Positions 1-9,500 of a stretch of DNA of 64,000 nucleotides are shown here, piece after piece. This DNA is from Arsukibacterium tuosuense. GTDB lineage: Bacteria > Pseudomonadota > Gammaproteobacteria > Enterobacterales > Alteromonadaceae. Numbering within the stretch: the stretch's first letter is position 1; each line of letters starts with the position of its first letter. Location: assembly GCF_900215315.1 (NCBI RefSeq), contig NZ_OBEB01000002.1, forward strand, positions 310,001 through 374,000, written 5' to 3'. The notes below the pieces were generated by a model, which did not search any database, was not told the origin of the DNA, and saw only the letters and a list, made by a program, of their open reading frames with translations. A program made the translations under genes and the position numbers.

Positions 1-650
1 CCAGTTACCAATAACTTCTTAATTTTTTTCTGCTTCTTACCCTCTGTATGGTTTTTCAACCATTCTCTGACGGCCATAAAATTATCAAAACCACGGTGTT
101 TAACGGTTACCGGAGCCCCCGGATAGCCGGTTATCGTGCCGTCTACATCTGTATATACAGTATCACTCGACCCAATGTGGATATCGCCGGTGCAATAAGG
201 AATATATACCTTACTCCAGTCTTTAAACGGGTTATCTTTTTCGTTATCGTCAAAAATTCCGCCCGCGTTTATCGGCGAATTTTCGGCCAATATTGACGGG
301 TTATAAGCCGGGCGGGCTTCCGGCACACCTGCCAGGGCCAGTGAAGCAACACAGGTTGCATCGTTCCAGCAAGCACCGCCACCATTAAAGAAGACTAACA
401 GGTTTTTATTTTTGCCTTGTTTAAAATAAAAGTGAAACGCGTTATCCAGAGGTTCGCCGTTAATTGGGTTTGCTACTGTGTCAAAAGCACAGCTGGGGCT
501 AATCGTTTTCGTGATGCCCTGGTCATCAATGATTTCCATTTCTGCGGCAACCGGGATCAGCTGCCACTCAGATGCCCCGGCTTTACCCTGAGCGCAAGTA
601 GTTATCGGGGCCAACGATAATACTGCAACAAGCCATAAAGTTCTTTTCAT
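1..650 (-). CDS. Pectinacetylesterase-family-like secreted hydrolase (3' part outside window)
   Basis: Reading the minus strand from the ATG at 650 gives an open frame of 216 codons running off the window edge. It starts with a signal peptide (MKRTLWLVAVLSLAP, cleavage near TTCA-QG). It carries the motif LLVFFNGGGACWN, where the GGGxCW turn is the oxyanion-hole region of the pectinacetylesterase/Notum-like alpha/beta hydrolases (PF03283), followed by VYIPYCTGDIHIGS, matching the conserved Y-C-x-G-D block of that family. The catalytic Ser, Asp and His would lie in the missing part. The true substrate is unknown, as many bacterial members are not pectin-specific. There is only a weak ribosome site (GGACG). 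I am confident of the fold and less so of the substrate. Confidence 0.72.
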   Translation of the reverse strand, partial: MKRTLWLVAVLSLAPITTCAQGKAGASEWQLIPVAAEMEIIDDQGITKTISPSCAFDTVANPINGEPLDNAFHFYFKQGKNKNLLVFFNGGGACWNDATCVASLALAGVPEARPAYNPSILAENSPINAGGIFDDNEKDNPFKDWSKVYIPYCTGDIHIGSSDTVYTDVDGTITGYPGAPVTVKHRGFDNFMAVREWLKNHTEGKKQKKIKKLLVT

Positions 651-1000
651 ATCAGCGTCCATTTTAATATTAAGAATTGCCGGGCGTTATTGCCTTTATC
701 AAAGATAGTTTACCTATAAGAATAAACATATAACATTTGTTAAATTTATTTAGCTATTTAGTGCGGATAATAATAGGCATGAGACTTAAAAGATCTGACG
801 CTAAGTTACCGCTGGCAAATAGAAAAGTTCGGCAATTTTTACAATTATGCGCTGCCAGCGTGAATTCTTTACCGTGCCAGCCGCAGCATAGAAAGACTAA
901 ACACCCGATTGGCGTGGCCTTGGCAAAGTGGAACAGCTTTTGCTGACTATACTTAACTGGATGTAACACAAACAACTGTTAGCAATAAAAGGAGAACGAC
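651..1000. other. Intergenic region between divergent genes, no supported gene
   Basis: This 350-bp gap separates the leftward esterase-like gene from osmC. It is AT-rich near 700-780. Short open frames occur on both strands, but none has a convincing ribosome site or family resemblance. A TATACT -10-like hexamer at 948-953 lies about 45 bp before the osmC start, with no clear -35 at 17 bp. The only solid signal is the osmC ribosome site AAAAGGAG at 987-994. Confidence 0.5.
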
Positions 1001-1438
1001 ATGGCAATTATCAATTGGGCAACAGCAACCTATGAAGGTCTGGGCAAAGATGGCAAAGGGCATGTTTCCACCCAGTCAGGCGCGTTAAAAGACCAACCTT
1101 ACGGCTTTAATACCCGGTTTGAAGACAAGCAGGGCACCAACCCCGAAGAGCAAATTGCTGCAGCACATGCTTCCTGTTTCACGATGGCATTATCCTTTGG
1201 CCTGGCCAAACAGGGCTTCAGCAAAGGGTCCTTAAGCTCCAAAGCCAGCATCACTCTGGTCAAAGACGGCGACGGCTTCACCATCACAAAATCTGAAATT
1301 AAGTTAGACGCCAAAGTACCGGGTATCAGTGGTGAAGAGTTTGAAAAAGCCGCAGTGGAAGCAAAACTAACCTGCCCGATCTCAAGGTTATTAAACTGCG
1401 ACACTACGCTGGATATTATGTCTTTTGAAGGCAGTTAA
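1001..1438 (+). CDS. osmC: OsmC family organic hydroperoxide reductase
   Basis: The 145-aa protein has the usual length of OsmC, a cytoplasmic thiol peroxidase that reduces organic hydroperoxides under osmotic and stationary-phase stress. Residues 1-70 follow the E. coli OsmC pattern closely (GKGHVSTQSGALKDQPYGFN, then GTNPEEQIAAAHASCF). The two redox cysteines are present: the peroxidatic Cys in AHASCFTMAL and the resolving Cys in LTCPISRLL. The start is fixed by a strong AAAAGGAG site 6-7 bp upstream. It is probably monocistronic, with a 109-bp gap before the next gene. An Ohr-type protein is the alternative, but the AHASCF motif context and N-terminus fit OsmC better. Confidence 0.93.
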   Translation: MAIINWATATYEGLGKDGKGHVSTQSGALKDQPYGFNTRFEDKQGTNPEEQIAAAHASCFTMALSFGLAKQGFSKGSLSSKASITLVKDGDGFTITKSEIKLDAKVPGISGEEFEKAAVEAKLTCPISRLLNCDTTLDIMSFEGS

Positions 1439-1547
1439 TTGCTGCATATTGCCCGGGCAGAGGTCTGTTGATCTGGATCAGGCCATGGGCACTGGCATTG
1501 CGTTAAAGTAGTGGCATCACCAACACATACCGTTAGGGGTACTGTTA

Positions 1548-1796
1548 ATGTTAAATGAGAAGCACGATTTAATTCATGAATTTCCAGAACACAAAGCGTT
1601 GATTCATACCTTAAAAATGGAAAACAGCCATTTTGCCCGGTTATTTGATGAATATCATGATGTTGATCATGAAGTGCGGCGGATTGAGACCGGCGCAGAA
1701 ACAACAGCAGATGAGTATCTGGAAACACGCAAGAAGCAAAGATTGCTGCTAAAAGACCAGCTGTTTGAGATGATTCAAAAAGAACTCACTGCTTAA
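1548..1796 (+). CDS. YdcH/DUF465 family small coiled-coil protein
   Basis: The 82-aa charged, helical protein matches the DUF465/YdcH family: an N-terminal EKHDLIHEFPEHKALIH, a central FARLFDEYHDVDHEVRRIE, and a C-terminal LETRKKQRLLLKDQLFEM ending in a short helix. The family is small, cytoplasmic and widespread in proteobacteria, and has no established biochemical role. AGGGGT just upstream of the ATG serves as ribosome site. The gene is followed at once by a strong bidirectional terminator. Confidence 0.85.
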   Translation: MLNEKHDLIHEFPEHKALIHTLKMENSHFARLFDEYHDVDHEVRRIETGAETTADEYLETRKKQRLLLKDQLFEMIQKELTA

Positions 1797-1812
1797 TTTA
1801 CTTCAACCTGAT

Positions 1813-1851
1813 AAAAATCGCTGATCGCATTACGCTGTCAGCGATTTTTTT
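1813..1851. terminator. Bidirectional rho-independent terminator
   Basis: AAAAATCGCTGA (1813-1824) pairs with TCAGCGATTTTTT (1838-1850) around a 13-nt loop. The T-run follows on the plus strand, and the A-run gives a T-run on the minus strand. It sits between the DUF465 gene and the convergent 475-aa gene, so it can serve both. Confidence 0.88.
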
Positions 1852-1894
1852 GTTAAAGCTTTATGGGTTTTTGCTCGAAGCTGGGTATCCGGAG

Positions 1895-3322
1895 CTAGTT
1901 TTGCTTCATAGTGGCGTTCTGCCATAAATTCTGGTGGGCCGGATCGGTAAAAAACTGCTCGGGCTGCCAGCAGCGCGGCAGTAGTTTTCGAAGATAACGC
2001 GCTTCGCCGTCCTGATATAACGCGTTAAGCAATGCTTTGAGACGATGCTCGGGCAGTACCTCCAGCCGTTCGCGGGCGGCTTTAAAATACAGGTTGTAAT
2101 CGGTCTGCAGGCTGATGTCTATGCCGGTATTGCGGTACTGCTGCTGACGGCTGACCACCCGGCAGTTTGGCTGCTCGGGCTTTTGCGGGTAAAGGCCGTT
2201 AACAATGGCAAATTCATAGCGGTCCTGTGGTTGATTATCGGCAGCCAGCGGGGTAAACACCACGCCATAACCCTGCGGAAATAAGCCGGTTATCCGAAGT
2301 AGTTGATCAACCAGCAGGCCATTGTATTCATTCCTTCTGGCGCCCTCGCGCATTAATAATGCGGCTTTGGGCAGCAAGGCGTAGTTAAAACGCTGCCGGC
2401 CCGGCAACACAATAGAGGCATACACCTGCGGCACCTTTAACAGGCTGCCAAACAGGGTTTTATCAGCAGGATTTAGCTGCAACAACTGACTTAGCCAGTG
2501 CAACCGTTGCTGCTGGGCGGCAAAGTACTGTTCGCGCTCGGCTTTATCATTGCCTTTGTATGGCGCTATACCAAAGCCTTGCTGTAATAATGCCAGACTG
2601 GCTGCGCTGCTGACTTGCAGCAGCCTTTCGCGCTCGTCCAGATTTAACGGTCTGCCAGAATCAAACTGGGCTAGTTCGCCCTGAATTATGCCCAGAGCGT
2701 CCGGGTGCAGTAGGCCGATATCCTGCAGCAGCACTGCCATAACAATAGGTAATTGCACATGCTGGCGGTACGGGCAGTCATCCGGTGCCTGGCGGTTGCG
2801 CAATTGGTAGTGGCTGACCAGGGCCGGCTCATCGAGCAACTGCTGAGCCAGTAAATGATCCAACAGCCGCAGGCTCAGTACTGCCCGGTATAATGGTTTA
2901 TAGGCAAACTGTACCAGTTCACGCTGGCGCTTGGCAGTCGGCACCATAATTTGCAGGCAACCGAGTAAGCGGGCACTGAATGCCAGGGTTTCACTGTTGC
3001 TTTCCCCCTCAGATAGCTTGAGCAGCTGCTCGGCCAGCATATGTAAATCGGCCCAGCGCATCAGCCTGGCCCGTTCGTCCTGGTACTGAAGTTCGCTGTA
3101 ATGCTGCCGTGCCTGCTGGCGTTCTGCCTGACTGACACTGGCCGCCTGTTGCAGTTGCTGCCAGCGCTGTTCGGCTTTTTTCAACTCAGCCTGCTGCTGG
3201 CGGTAACTGGCAAAAAAAGCTTTGCTGCGCTGATAAAAGCAGCTGGCTTCACTGGAATACAATACCTCCAGCAAACGTTCCAGCCTGTACACCATTACCG
3301 AGCTTTTAGCTGTTTTTTTCAC
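1895..3322 (-). CDS. Uncharacterised 475-aa protein with degenerate HD-GYP-like central region
   Basis: The protein is Gln/Leu-rich. Residues about 40-95 form a coiled-coil-like stretch (RQQQAELKKAEQRWQQLQQ). The middle part (HVQLPIVMAVLLQDIGLLHPDAL) has the spacing of an HD-GYP domain (LLHDIG), but the HD pair and the GYP motif are absent, so no phosphodiesterase activity can be claimed. The C-terminal third contains RRNEYNGLLVDQLLRITGLF followed by a mixed beta region. There is no signal peptide or membrane helix, so it is likely cytoplasmic. The start is GTG with AAGGAA about 8 bp upstream. It is transcribed alone, divergently from the TonB receptor. I do not recognise the family with certainty; the HD-GYP link is my inference. 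Confidence 0.6.
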   Translation of the reverse strand: MKKTAKSSVMVYRLERLLEVLYSSEASCFYQRSKAFFASYRQQQAELKKAEQRWQQLQQAASVSQAERQQARQHYSELQYQDERARLMRWADLHMLAEQLLKLSEGESNSETLAFSARLLGCLQIMVPTAKRQRELVQFAYKPLYRAVLSLRLLDHLLAQQLLDEPALVSHYQLRNRQAPDDCPYRQHVQLPIVMAVLLQDIGLLHPDALGIIQGELAQFDSGRPLNLDERERLLQVSSAASLALLQQGFGIAPYKGNDKAEREQYFAAQQQRLHWLSQLLQLNPADKTLFGSLLKVPQVYASIVLPGRQRFNYALLPKAALLMREGARRNEYNGLLVDQLLRITGLFPQGYGVVFTPLAADNQPQDRYEFAIVNGLYPQKPEQPNCRVVSRQQQYRNTGIDISLQTDYNLYFKAARERLEVLPEHRLKALLNALYQDGEARYLRKLLPRCWQPEQFFTDPAHQNLWQNATMKQN

Positions 3323-3463
3323 CTGACGGTTTCCTTATTGCTGGGCCAATAGTCATAGCATCTTGCAGGCTAACATAGCCTGAGTTACGGCTAATGAAAA
3401 GTCTGTAACCGGTTGCACCATTTTGGTTACCGGCAAATGACCGCTGCGCCATTTTAGCGCTTG

Positions 3464-3477
3464 TGAATACGTATTCA
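3464..3477. promoter_or_regulatory. Palindromic operator TGAATACGTATTCA (maltose-type LacI site) before TonB receptor
   Basis: This is a perfect 14-bp palindrome about 135 bp upstream of the receptor start. The identical palindrome occurs at 42804-42817 before the maltose permease, and a variant with the same ATACGTAT core lies at 28096-28109 before the amylase. A central CG in an even palindrome is typical of LacI-family operators. A LacI-type gene lies at 48018-49043. Confidence 0.78.
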
Positions 3478-3611
3478 TATTGCCAGTTGCCCCAAATAGG
3501 TTAATAACTAACCTTACAACAATTATGGCTGCATTATTTCGTGCCCGAGTCGGTTGGCCCGTATCGCATGGAAAGCGCAACCAACAATAAAAACAAAACG
3601 GGGACGAGAGT

Positions 3612-6458
3612 ATGAATAAGTTTAAGCTTAGTCTGCTTAGCCTTGCTGTCAGTACAGCAGGGCTAAGTTCGTTGGTGGCTGCCCAGCAACAGCCACCAGC
3701 AGAGGAGCCGGTGGCCGAAGAGCAGCAGGTTGAAGTAATTCAGGTGCGCGGTTTTGCCAGTAGCCTGTTTCGCTCGCTCGACAGTAAACGCTTTGGCGAT
3801 GTGGTCTCTGAAACCATTTCCGCCGACGATTTAGGTGCACTGCCCGATGTATCAATAGCCGACGCACTGACCCGTTTACCGGGCATTTCTGCGGTGCGGA
3901 CCGGTGGTCAGGCCGCCGAAATAAACATTCGCGGTATGTCAGGTGGCTTTGTATTTTCCACCTTAAATGGCCGCGAGCAGGTTTCAACCAGCGGCAAGCG
4001 TAACATCGAATTTGACCAGTATCCGTCGGAGCTGATTAACTCGGCGGCGGTATATAAATCGCCGAAGGCTTCGTTAATTGAAGGCGGGGTTGCCGGTACC
4101 GTTGAACTGAAAACCACCAGTGTGTTGCAGAACGACAAAGATCACAGTTTTAACGTTAACCTGCGTGGTATGTTTAATGACCGCGCTGATGAAGTGCCAG
4201 ACGGCCAGGATACCGGCCATCGCTTTAGTTTTTCCTATCAGGGTAAATTTCTCGATAATACGCTGGGCCTGGCGCTGGGTTATGCCCGCCTGTATCAACC
4301 CAGTGTTGCTACCCAGTTTATTGGTCTGGCCTATAACGGCCAGAAAGATGTGGCCGGTGATGAGCAAAACGAATTTATCAGTGAAGGCTTTGAAATTCAG
4401 CATTTAGGCGGTGAAGAAACCCGCAACGGTTATCTGGGTTCTATTGAATGGCAACCGCATGACGCCTTTAGTTTAAAAGCCGATGCCTTTATTTCGCAGT
4501 TCGACAAAGAGTCTTTTGCCCGTGGTTTCAGGGTGAAGTTCGGCGGTGACGCCGCAGCGGTAGGTAACCCGGTGCTGAATAACCGCTCGGTGATTGGCGG
4601 TACCTTTAACCGCACATCGCAAAGCTTTACCCGGGTAGAAATTGTTAACGACGACAACCGCGACTATGACGAAGTGAAAAGCTTCGGTATTGCTGCCAAC
4701 TGGGATATTAACGACCGCACTAACCTGGTATTCGACGTATCGCACTCCACTGCCAGCAGTGATTTCAGAAACGGCCTGCTGTGGGCGCTGGTGGCTGAGG
4801 ATGCCACTGTTGCCGCACCGCAGCTTGATACCAATGTGTCGATCTCGTACTTACTGAATGGCATGAACCTGCCGGATATTGGTTTTAATCAGGCGGATGC
4901 CTTTTCTGATATTGATCGGGTAATGGTCAGCAAGTACGGTATTTACCCCTTTGTAAACAGTGATGAAGTCAATGCAGTTAAACTGGACCTGAGCTATGAC
5001 CTCGATTTACCAGTTGTCCGCTCATTTGAAGTGGGTGTGCGTTTCTCTGAGCGCACTTACAGTAATGACCGCTCGGTATTTGAATACGGCAGCGATGGCG
5101 CCTTTTTAAACTCGCAGCCACCGCTACAGTTAACCGCAGATATGGCAACAGTGGTCGATTTTCAGGGCGACTTTGCTAATTATCCCAGCTACCTGGCTAT
5201 CGATCTGGATAAGGCACTGACCGCCTGGTTCCCGCAAGGGGTGCCACAACCGGTACAAACCTGGGGTGCCGGCAATGTCGGCGTGGTTAATCGTGACCCG
5301 ACCTCGAACGTCGATACCAGCTGGTCGGTATTGCAAAGTGGTGAGGTCTACGAAGATGTGCTGGCCGCTTACCTGATGGCTAACCTGGATACCGAAATTT
5401 TCGATTTACCACTAACCGGTAATGTCGGGGTGCGCAGGGTAACATCGGACCAGTCGGCAACCGACTTAACCGATGTCGGCGGTGATGTGCTGCGTGGTGC
5501 TCAGAATATTACGGACGACGCCGGTCTGGTTAATAACCAGTATGCGCAAAGTATTCTGGGTGACAAATACACCCACTATCTGCCCAGCATCAATTTAAAC
5601 TTAAACCTGACTGAAAACACTTATCTGCGTTTTGCGGCGGCTAAAGTAATTTCACGGCCACCAATTAACCGCCTGGCGTCGAATACCTCTATCAATATCA
5701 GCGATGATGGTGAAATTAACGGTTCCAGCTCAAACAGCCCGTTTTTACGGCCATTTGAGGCTAACCAGTACGATTTATCTTACGAGTACTATTTTGGCAG
5801 CGGAGCTGTAGTCGCGGCGTTGTTTTATAAAGATATTCAGAACTTTATCAACGATTTTACCATTCAGGAATTTGATTTCGCTGGCGCAGGCTTTGCCGTG
5901 CCGGATGTGATTGTCAATGAAGACGGCGTACCGCGGGCTACCTTTAACGGTGCCTTCTCTACGGCTGTTAACAACGACCGCGGTGGTTACATCCGCGGCC
6001 TGGAGTTGGCCTACACCCACGTGTTCGACTTTTTACCTGATTTCTGGTCGGGCTTAGGGGTTAGCGGCAGTTATTCTTATACCGAAAGTGAAGTGGAACT
6101 GATTAATACCCTGGGCGGTGAAGCCATTACCACCACCTTTGAAGGTTTATCAAAAAATGTCTTTAACGGCACCCTGTTCTGGGAGCATGAAGGCGTAGAG
6201 GCGCGGGTTAATGCCCGTTACCGTTCACCCTTTGTGTCGAGCCAGGTGGGTATAGATGAACAAATTACCAACTTCGACAGTGAGTTAGTGGTTGATATGC
6301 AATTTGGTTACGAGTTTAACGACAACCTGAAGCTGTTGTTCCAGGTAAATAACCTGACTGACGAGCCGACCAAAAGTTATTTTGGCCAGAAGGCTCAAAC
6401 CGGAACCTTGCAGTTTTTCGGCAGGCAGTACTTTGTCGGTGCCGTGTACTCGTTTTAA
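3612..6458 (+). CDS. TonB-dependent outer-membrane receptor, maltodextrin-type
   Basis: The 948-aa protein has a signal peptide (residues 1-24, ending LVAA), a TonB box-like EVIQVRG (41-47), a plug domain at about 50-175 (DVSIADALTRLPGISAVR, EINIRGM), and a long beta-barrel ending in an aromatic residue (VGAVYSF), as required for outer-membrane insertion. It belongs to the large-barrel TonB receptors of the TIGR01782 type that in Alteromonadales and Caulobacter import oligosaccharides. Substrate is assigned from context: a pullulanase follows 71 bp downstream and a maltose-type operator precedes it. It would import malto-oligosaccharides using TonB/ExbBD, which are not in the window. Confidence 0.9.
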   Translation: MNKFKLSLLSLAVSTAGLSSLVAAQQQPPAEEPVAEEQQVEVIQVRGFASSLFRSLDSKRFGDVVSETISADDLGALPDVSIADALTRLPGISAVRTGGQAAEINIRGMSGGFVFSTLNGREQVSTSGKRNIEFDQYPSELINSAAVYKSPKASLIEGGVAGTVELKTTSVLQNDKDHSFNVNLRGMFNDRADEVPDGQDTGHRFSFSYQGKFLDNTLGLALGYARLYQPSVATQFIGLAYNGQKDVAGDEQNEFISEGFEIQHLGGEETRNGYLGSIEWQPHDAFSLKADAFISQFDKESFARGFRVKFGGDAAAVGNPVLNNRSVIGGTFNRTSQSFTRVEIVNDDNRDYDEVKSFGIAANWDINDRTNLVFDVSHSTASSDFRNGLLWALVAEDATVAAPQLDTNVSISYLLNGMNLPDIGFNQADAFSDIDRVMVSKYGIYPFVNSDEVNAVKLDLSYDLDLPVVRSFEVGVRFSERTYSNDRSVFEYGSDGAFLNSQPPLQLTADMATVVDFQGDFANYPSYLAIDLDKALTAWFPQGVPQPVQTWGAGNVGVVNRDPTSNVDTSWSVLQSGEVYEDVLAAYLMANLDTEIFDLPLTGNVGVRRVTSDQSATDLTDVGGDVLRGAQNITDDAGLVNNQYAQSILGDKYTHYLPSINLNLNLTENTYLRFAAAKVISRPPINRLASNTSINISDDGEINGSSSNSPFLRPFEANQYDLSYEYYFGSGAVVAALFYKDIQNFINDFTIQEFDFAGAGFAVPDVIVNEDGVPRATFNGAFSTAVNNDRGGYIRGLELAYTHVFDFLPDFWSGLGVSGSYSYTESEVELINTLGGEAITTTFEGLSKNVFNGTLFWEHEGVEARVNARYRSPFVSSQVGIDEQITNFDSELVVDMQFGYEFNDNLKLLFQVNNLTDEPTKSYFGQKAQTGTLQFFGRQYFVGAVYSF

Positions 6459-6529
6459 CCCAGCATAACGCTACAGCGTAGGCCAAGCCTGCTGTGGCGG
6501 GAAACAGAATAATCTGGAGTAAAAGAATA

Positions 6530-9500
6530 ATGTTTAATCCAACAATGTTTAACCTAACAAGCCTGTTCAGGATAGGCGCACTGACTCTGACGGTCAGTGT
6601 ATTAGCTGCGTGTGGCGGTGATTCAACCGAACCTGGTGAAGTACTGTTAACCTGTAATGTACCGCAAATACCGGATGCCAGTGGCAGCCAATGTATCGAC
6701 CCGCCACCCATTTCCTGCCCGACCGGCACCTTTCCCGATGTCGATAATGAAAGTTGTGTCAGTGGCCGCGATCCCAATGCCCCCGCCCCGGTGGTCATGG
6801 CAGGCGAAAATCAGGCGGTGCTGTTTTATAACCGGCCGCAGGACGATGCTTACGATGGCTATCGCTTACACACCTGGAACAACGAAGCCTGTGATGCCTA
6901 TGCCGCATCGTCTATTGCTGCTGCCTGGTCGAATGGTCTGATCCACGATGGTGTTGACCCGAATTACGGCGCGTACTGGGTGCTGGATTTAAAACCGGGT
7001 TATGCCGGTACTGAGGGCGCCTGTGGTAATTTTATTATCCATATTGGTACCGAAGACGCTGGTAAAGACCCGGGCCCGGATATGCAAATGCCGTTATCGC
7101 AGGACGACCCGGACTTTGCCCGGATGAACTGGGTGTTCTCCGGTGTCAACGGCGTATTTGAGTTCCCGATATTATCGTTAGGCGTCAGTATTCAGGGTGC
7201 AGCCGGTCACTGGTTAGACACCAATACCTTTATCTGGAACGCCACAGCTGCCGATACTGCACCAGTGGTTAAACTGTTTCACTCAGCCGATGCCGACCTT
7301 GAAGTTAATAACAACGACGAGCTGGAAGGCAGCAGTATTGAACTGACGCCAGCCGAGCTGAGCGATGAGCAAAAAGCCCTGGTGCCGCACCTGGCTAATG
7401 CGGCCGCATTCAGTGTTGATTTTACCGCAGATGAAGCCAAAGCCATGGCGAAAAACCAGCTGGCACTGGCTGCCTATAACAGCGACGGTGAACTGGTTGC
7501 CGCCAGTTATGTCCAGGTTGCCAAGGTGCTGGATGCTTTATATGCCAGTAGTGATAACAGTGCGCTGGATGCCAGTTTAGGGGTGCATTATGCCGACGGT
7601 AATATTACCGCTGCCGTATGGGGCCCGACCGCACGCAGCATGACCTTAAAAGTGTACAACGACGACAAAACTGTTGCAGCCAGCCATCCGATGAGCCTGG
7701 ACGAGCAAACGGGTGTCTGGTCGTATTCCGCTGCCAGCAGTGCGCTGGATCGTAAATTCTACCGTTATGAAGTGACGGTATACCACCCGTTAACCCGGGC
7801 AGTGGAAACCATTGAAAGCACCGACCCTTACTCCGTCAGCGTGTCGACTAACGGCCGTTACAGTCAGTTCGTTAATCTGGCCGATGCCGACTTAGCACCA
7901 GAAGGCTGGAGCGAACGCACTGTGCCAGTGGTAGCCAATCCGGAAGATATCGTGATTTACGAAGGCCATGTCCGCGATTTCAGCGTGCGTGACATGAGTA
8001 CCAGTGAGGCGAACCGGGGTAAGTATCTGGCCTTTACTGAGATGGAGTCGGCGCCGGTAAGCCATCTGAAAAAACTGGCTGACAATGGCTTAACCCATTT
8101 TCATGTGCTGCCGTTAAACGATCAGGCCAATATAGAAGAGCGTGCCAACCGCCGGATCAACTTAACCGACACCGTAGCTGAGCTGTGTGCGTTGAACGCC
8201 GAGGCACCGGTCTGTGGCGTGGAGAGCGATAGCGCTACCCTGCTGTCATTACTGGAAGGCTACCTGCCATACAGTGATGATGCCCAGGCTCTGGTTGAGT
8301 CTATCCGCCGGATTGACGGTTTTAACTGGGGCTACGACCCGCATCACTTTATTGCGGTAGAGGGCAGCTATGCCTCTGATCCGGAAGGTGCCGTACGGAT
8401 TAAAGAAGTGCGTGCCATGGTGAAAGCGTTAAACGACATTGGCCTTAGGGTCGCGCTGGATGTGGTCTACAACCATACCAGCAGTTCAGGCCTGTTTGAT
8501 AACTCGGTGTTCGATAAACTGGTACCGGGTTATTACCATCGTTACAACGAGGTCAGCGGTGCGATTGAACGTTCAACCTGCTGTGAAAACACCGCCACCG
8601 AGCACAAAATGTTCGATAAGTTTATTAAAGACTCGTTAGTTATTTTAGCCCGCGACTTTGGCTTTAACGACTTCCGCTTTGACATTATGGGCCATCATCC
8701 GAAAGACAACCTGTTAGCCGCGCGCGAAGCGGTGCGGGCAGTAGATGCCAATACTTACTTCTACGGTGAAGGCTGGAACTTTGGTGAAGTCGCAGACAAC
8801 CGTCTGTTCACCCAGGCCAAACAACAGGATATGGCAGGTAGCGAAGTGGGTACCTTTAATGACCGCATTCGGGAAGGCGTGCGTAGTGCCGCCATTTTCA
8901 GCGGGGTTAACGATGACGGCAATCTGGCTGAGCAGGATATTATCCGCATCAGCTTAGCCGGTACCTTAAAAGACTATGTGCTGAAAAACTATCGCGATAT
9001 TACCGGCCCGGCGTCCAGCGCCAACTGGAATGGCCAGGCGGCAGGTTATGCGGAAGATCCGGCCGACATCATCAACTATGTGTCGAAACACGATAACGAA
9101 ACCCTGTGGGATATTCTGCAAAGCCGTTTACCGGAAACGCTGAGTGTTACCGAGCGGGTGCGGGCCCAGAATATGGCCATTGCTATCCCGCTGATGAGCC
9201 AGGGTATTCCGTTCCTGCAAATGGGTGGCGACTTCCTGCGCTCAAAATCAATGGACCGCGACAGCTATGACTCAGGCGACTGGTTCAACTATGTTGATTT
9301 CACCATGCAAACCAACAACTGGGCGGTGGGCTTACCTAATGCCGAGAAAAACCGGGATAACTGGGACAGCATTGCCGGATTATTCCTGAACCCGCAAACC
9401 CAGGTTAGCGACACCGATATTATGTTTGCCTCCGATGTGTTTACGGAGTTCCTGGCAATTCGCAGTGGCAGCCCGCTGTTTAGGCTTACCACGGCAGACG

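Noticed and set aside
6494-6529. Upstream GTG start for the pullulanase
   Set aside because: It would add 12 residues before the lipoprotein signal and has no ribosome site, whereas ATG 6530 has GGAG at good spacing.
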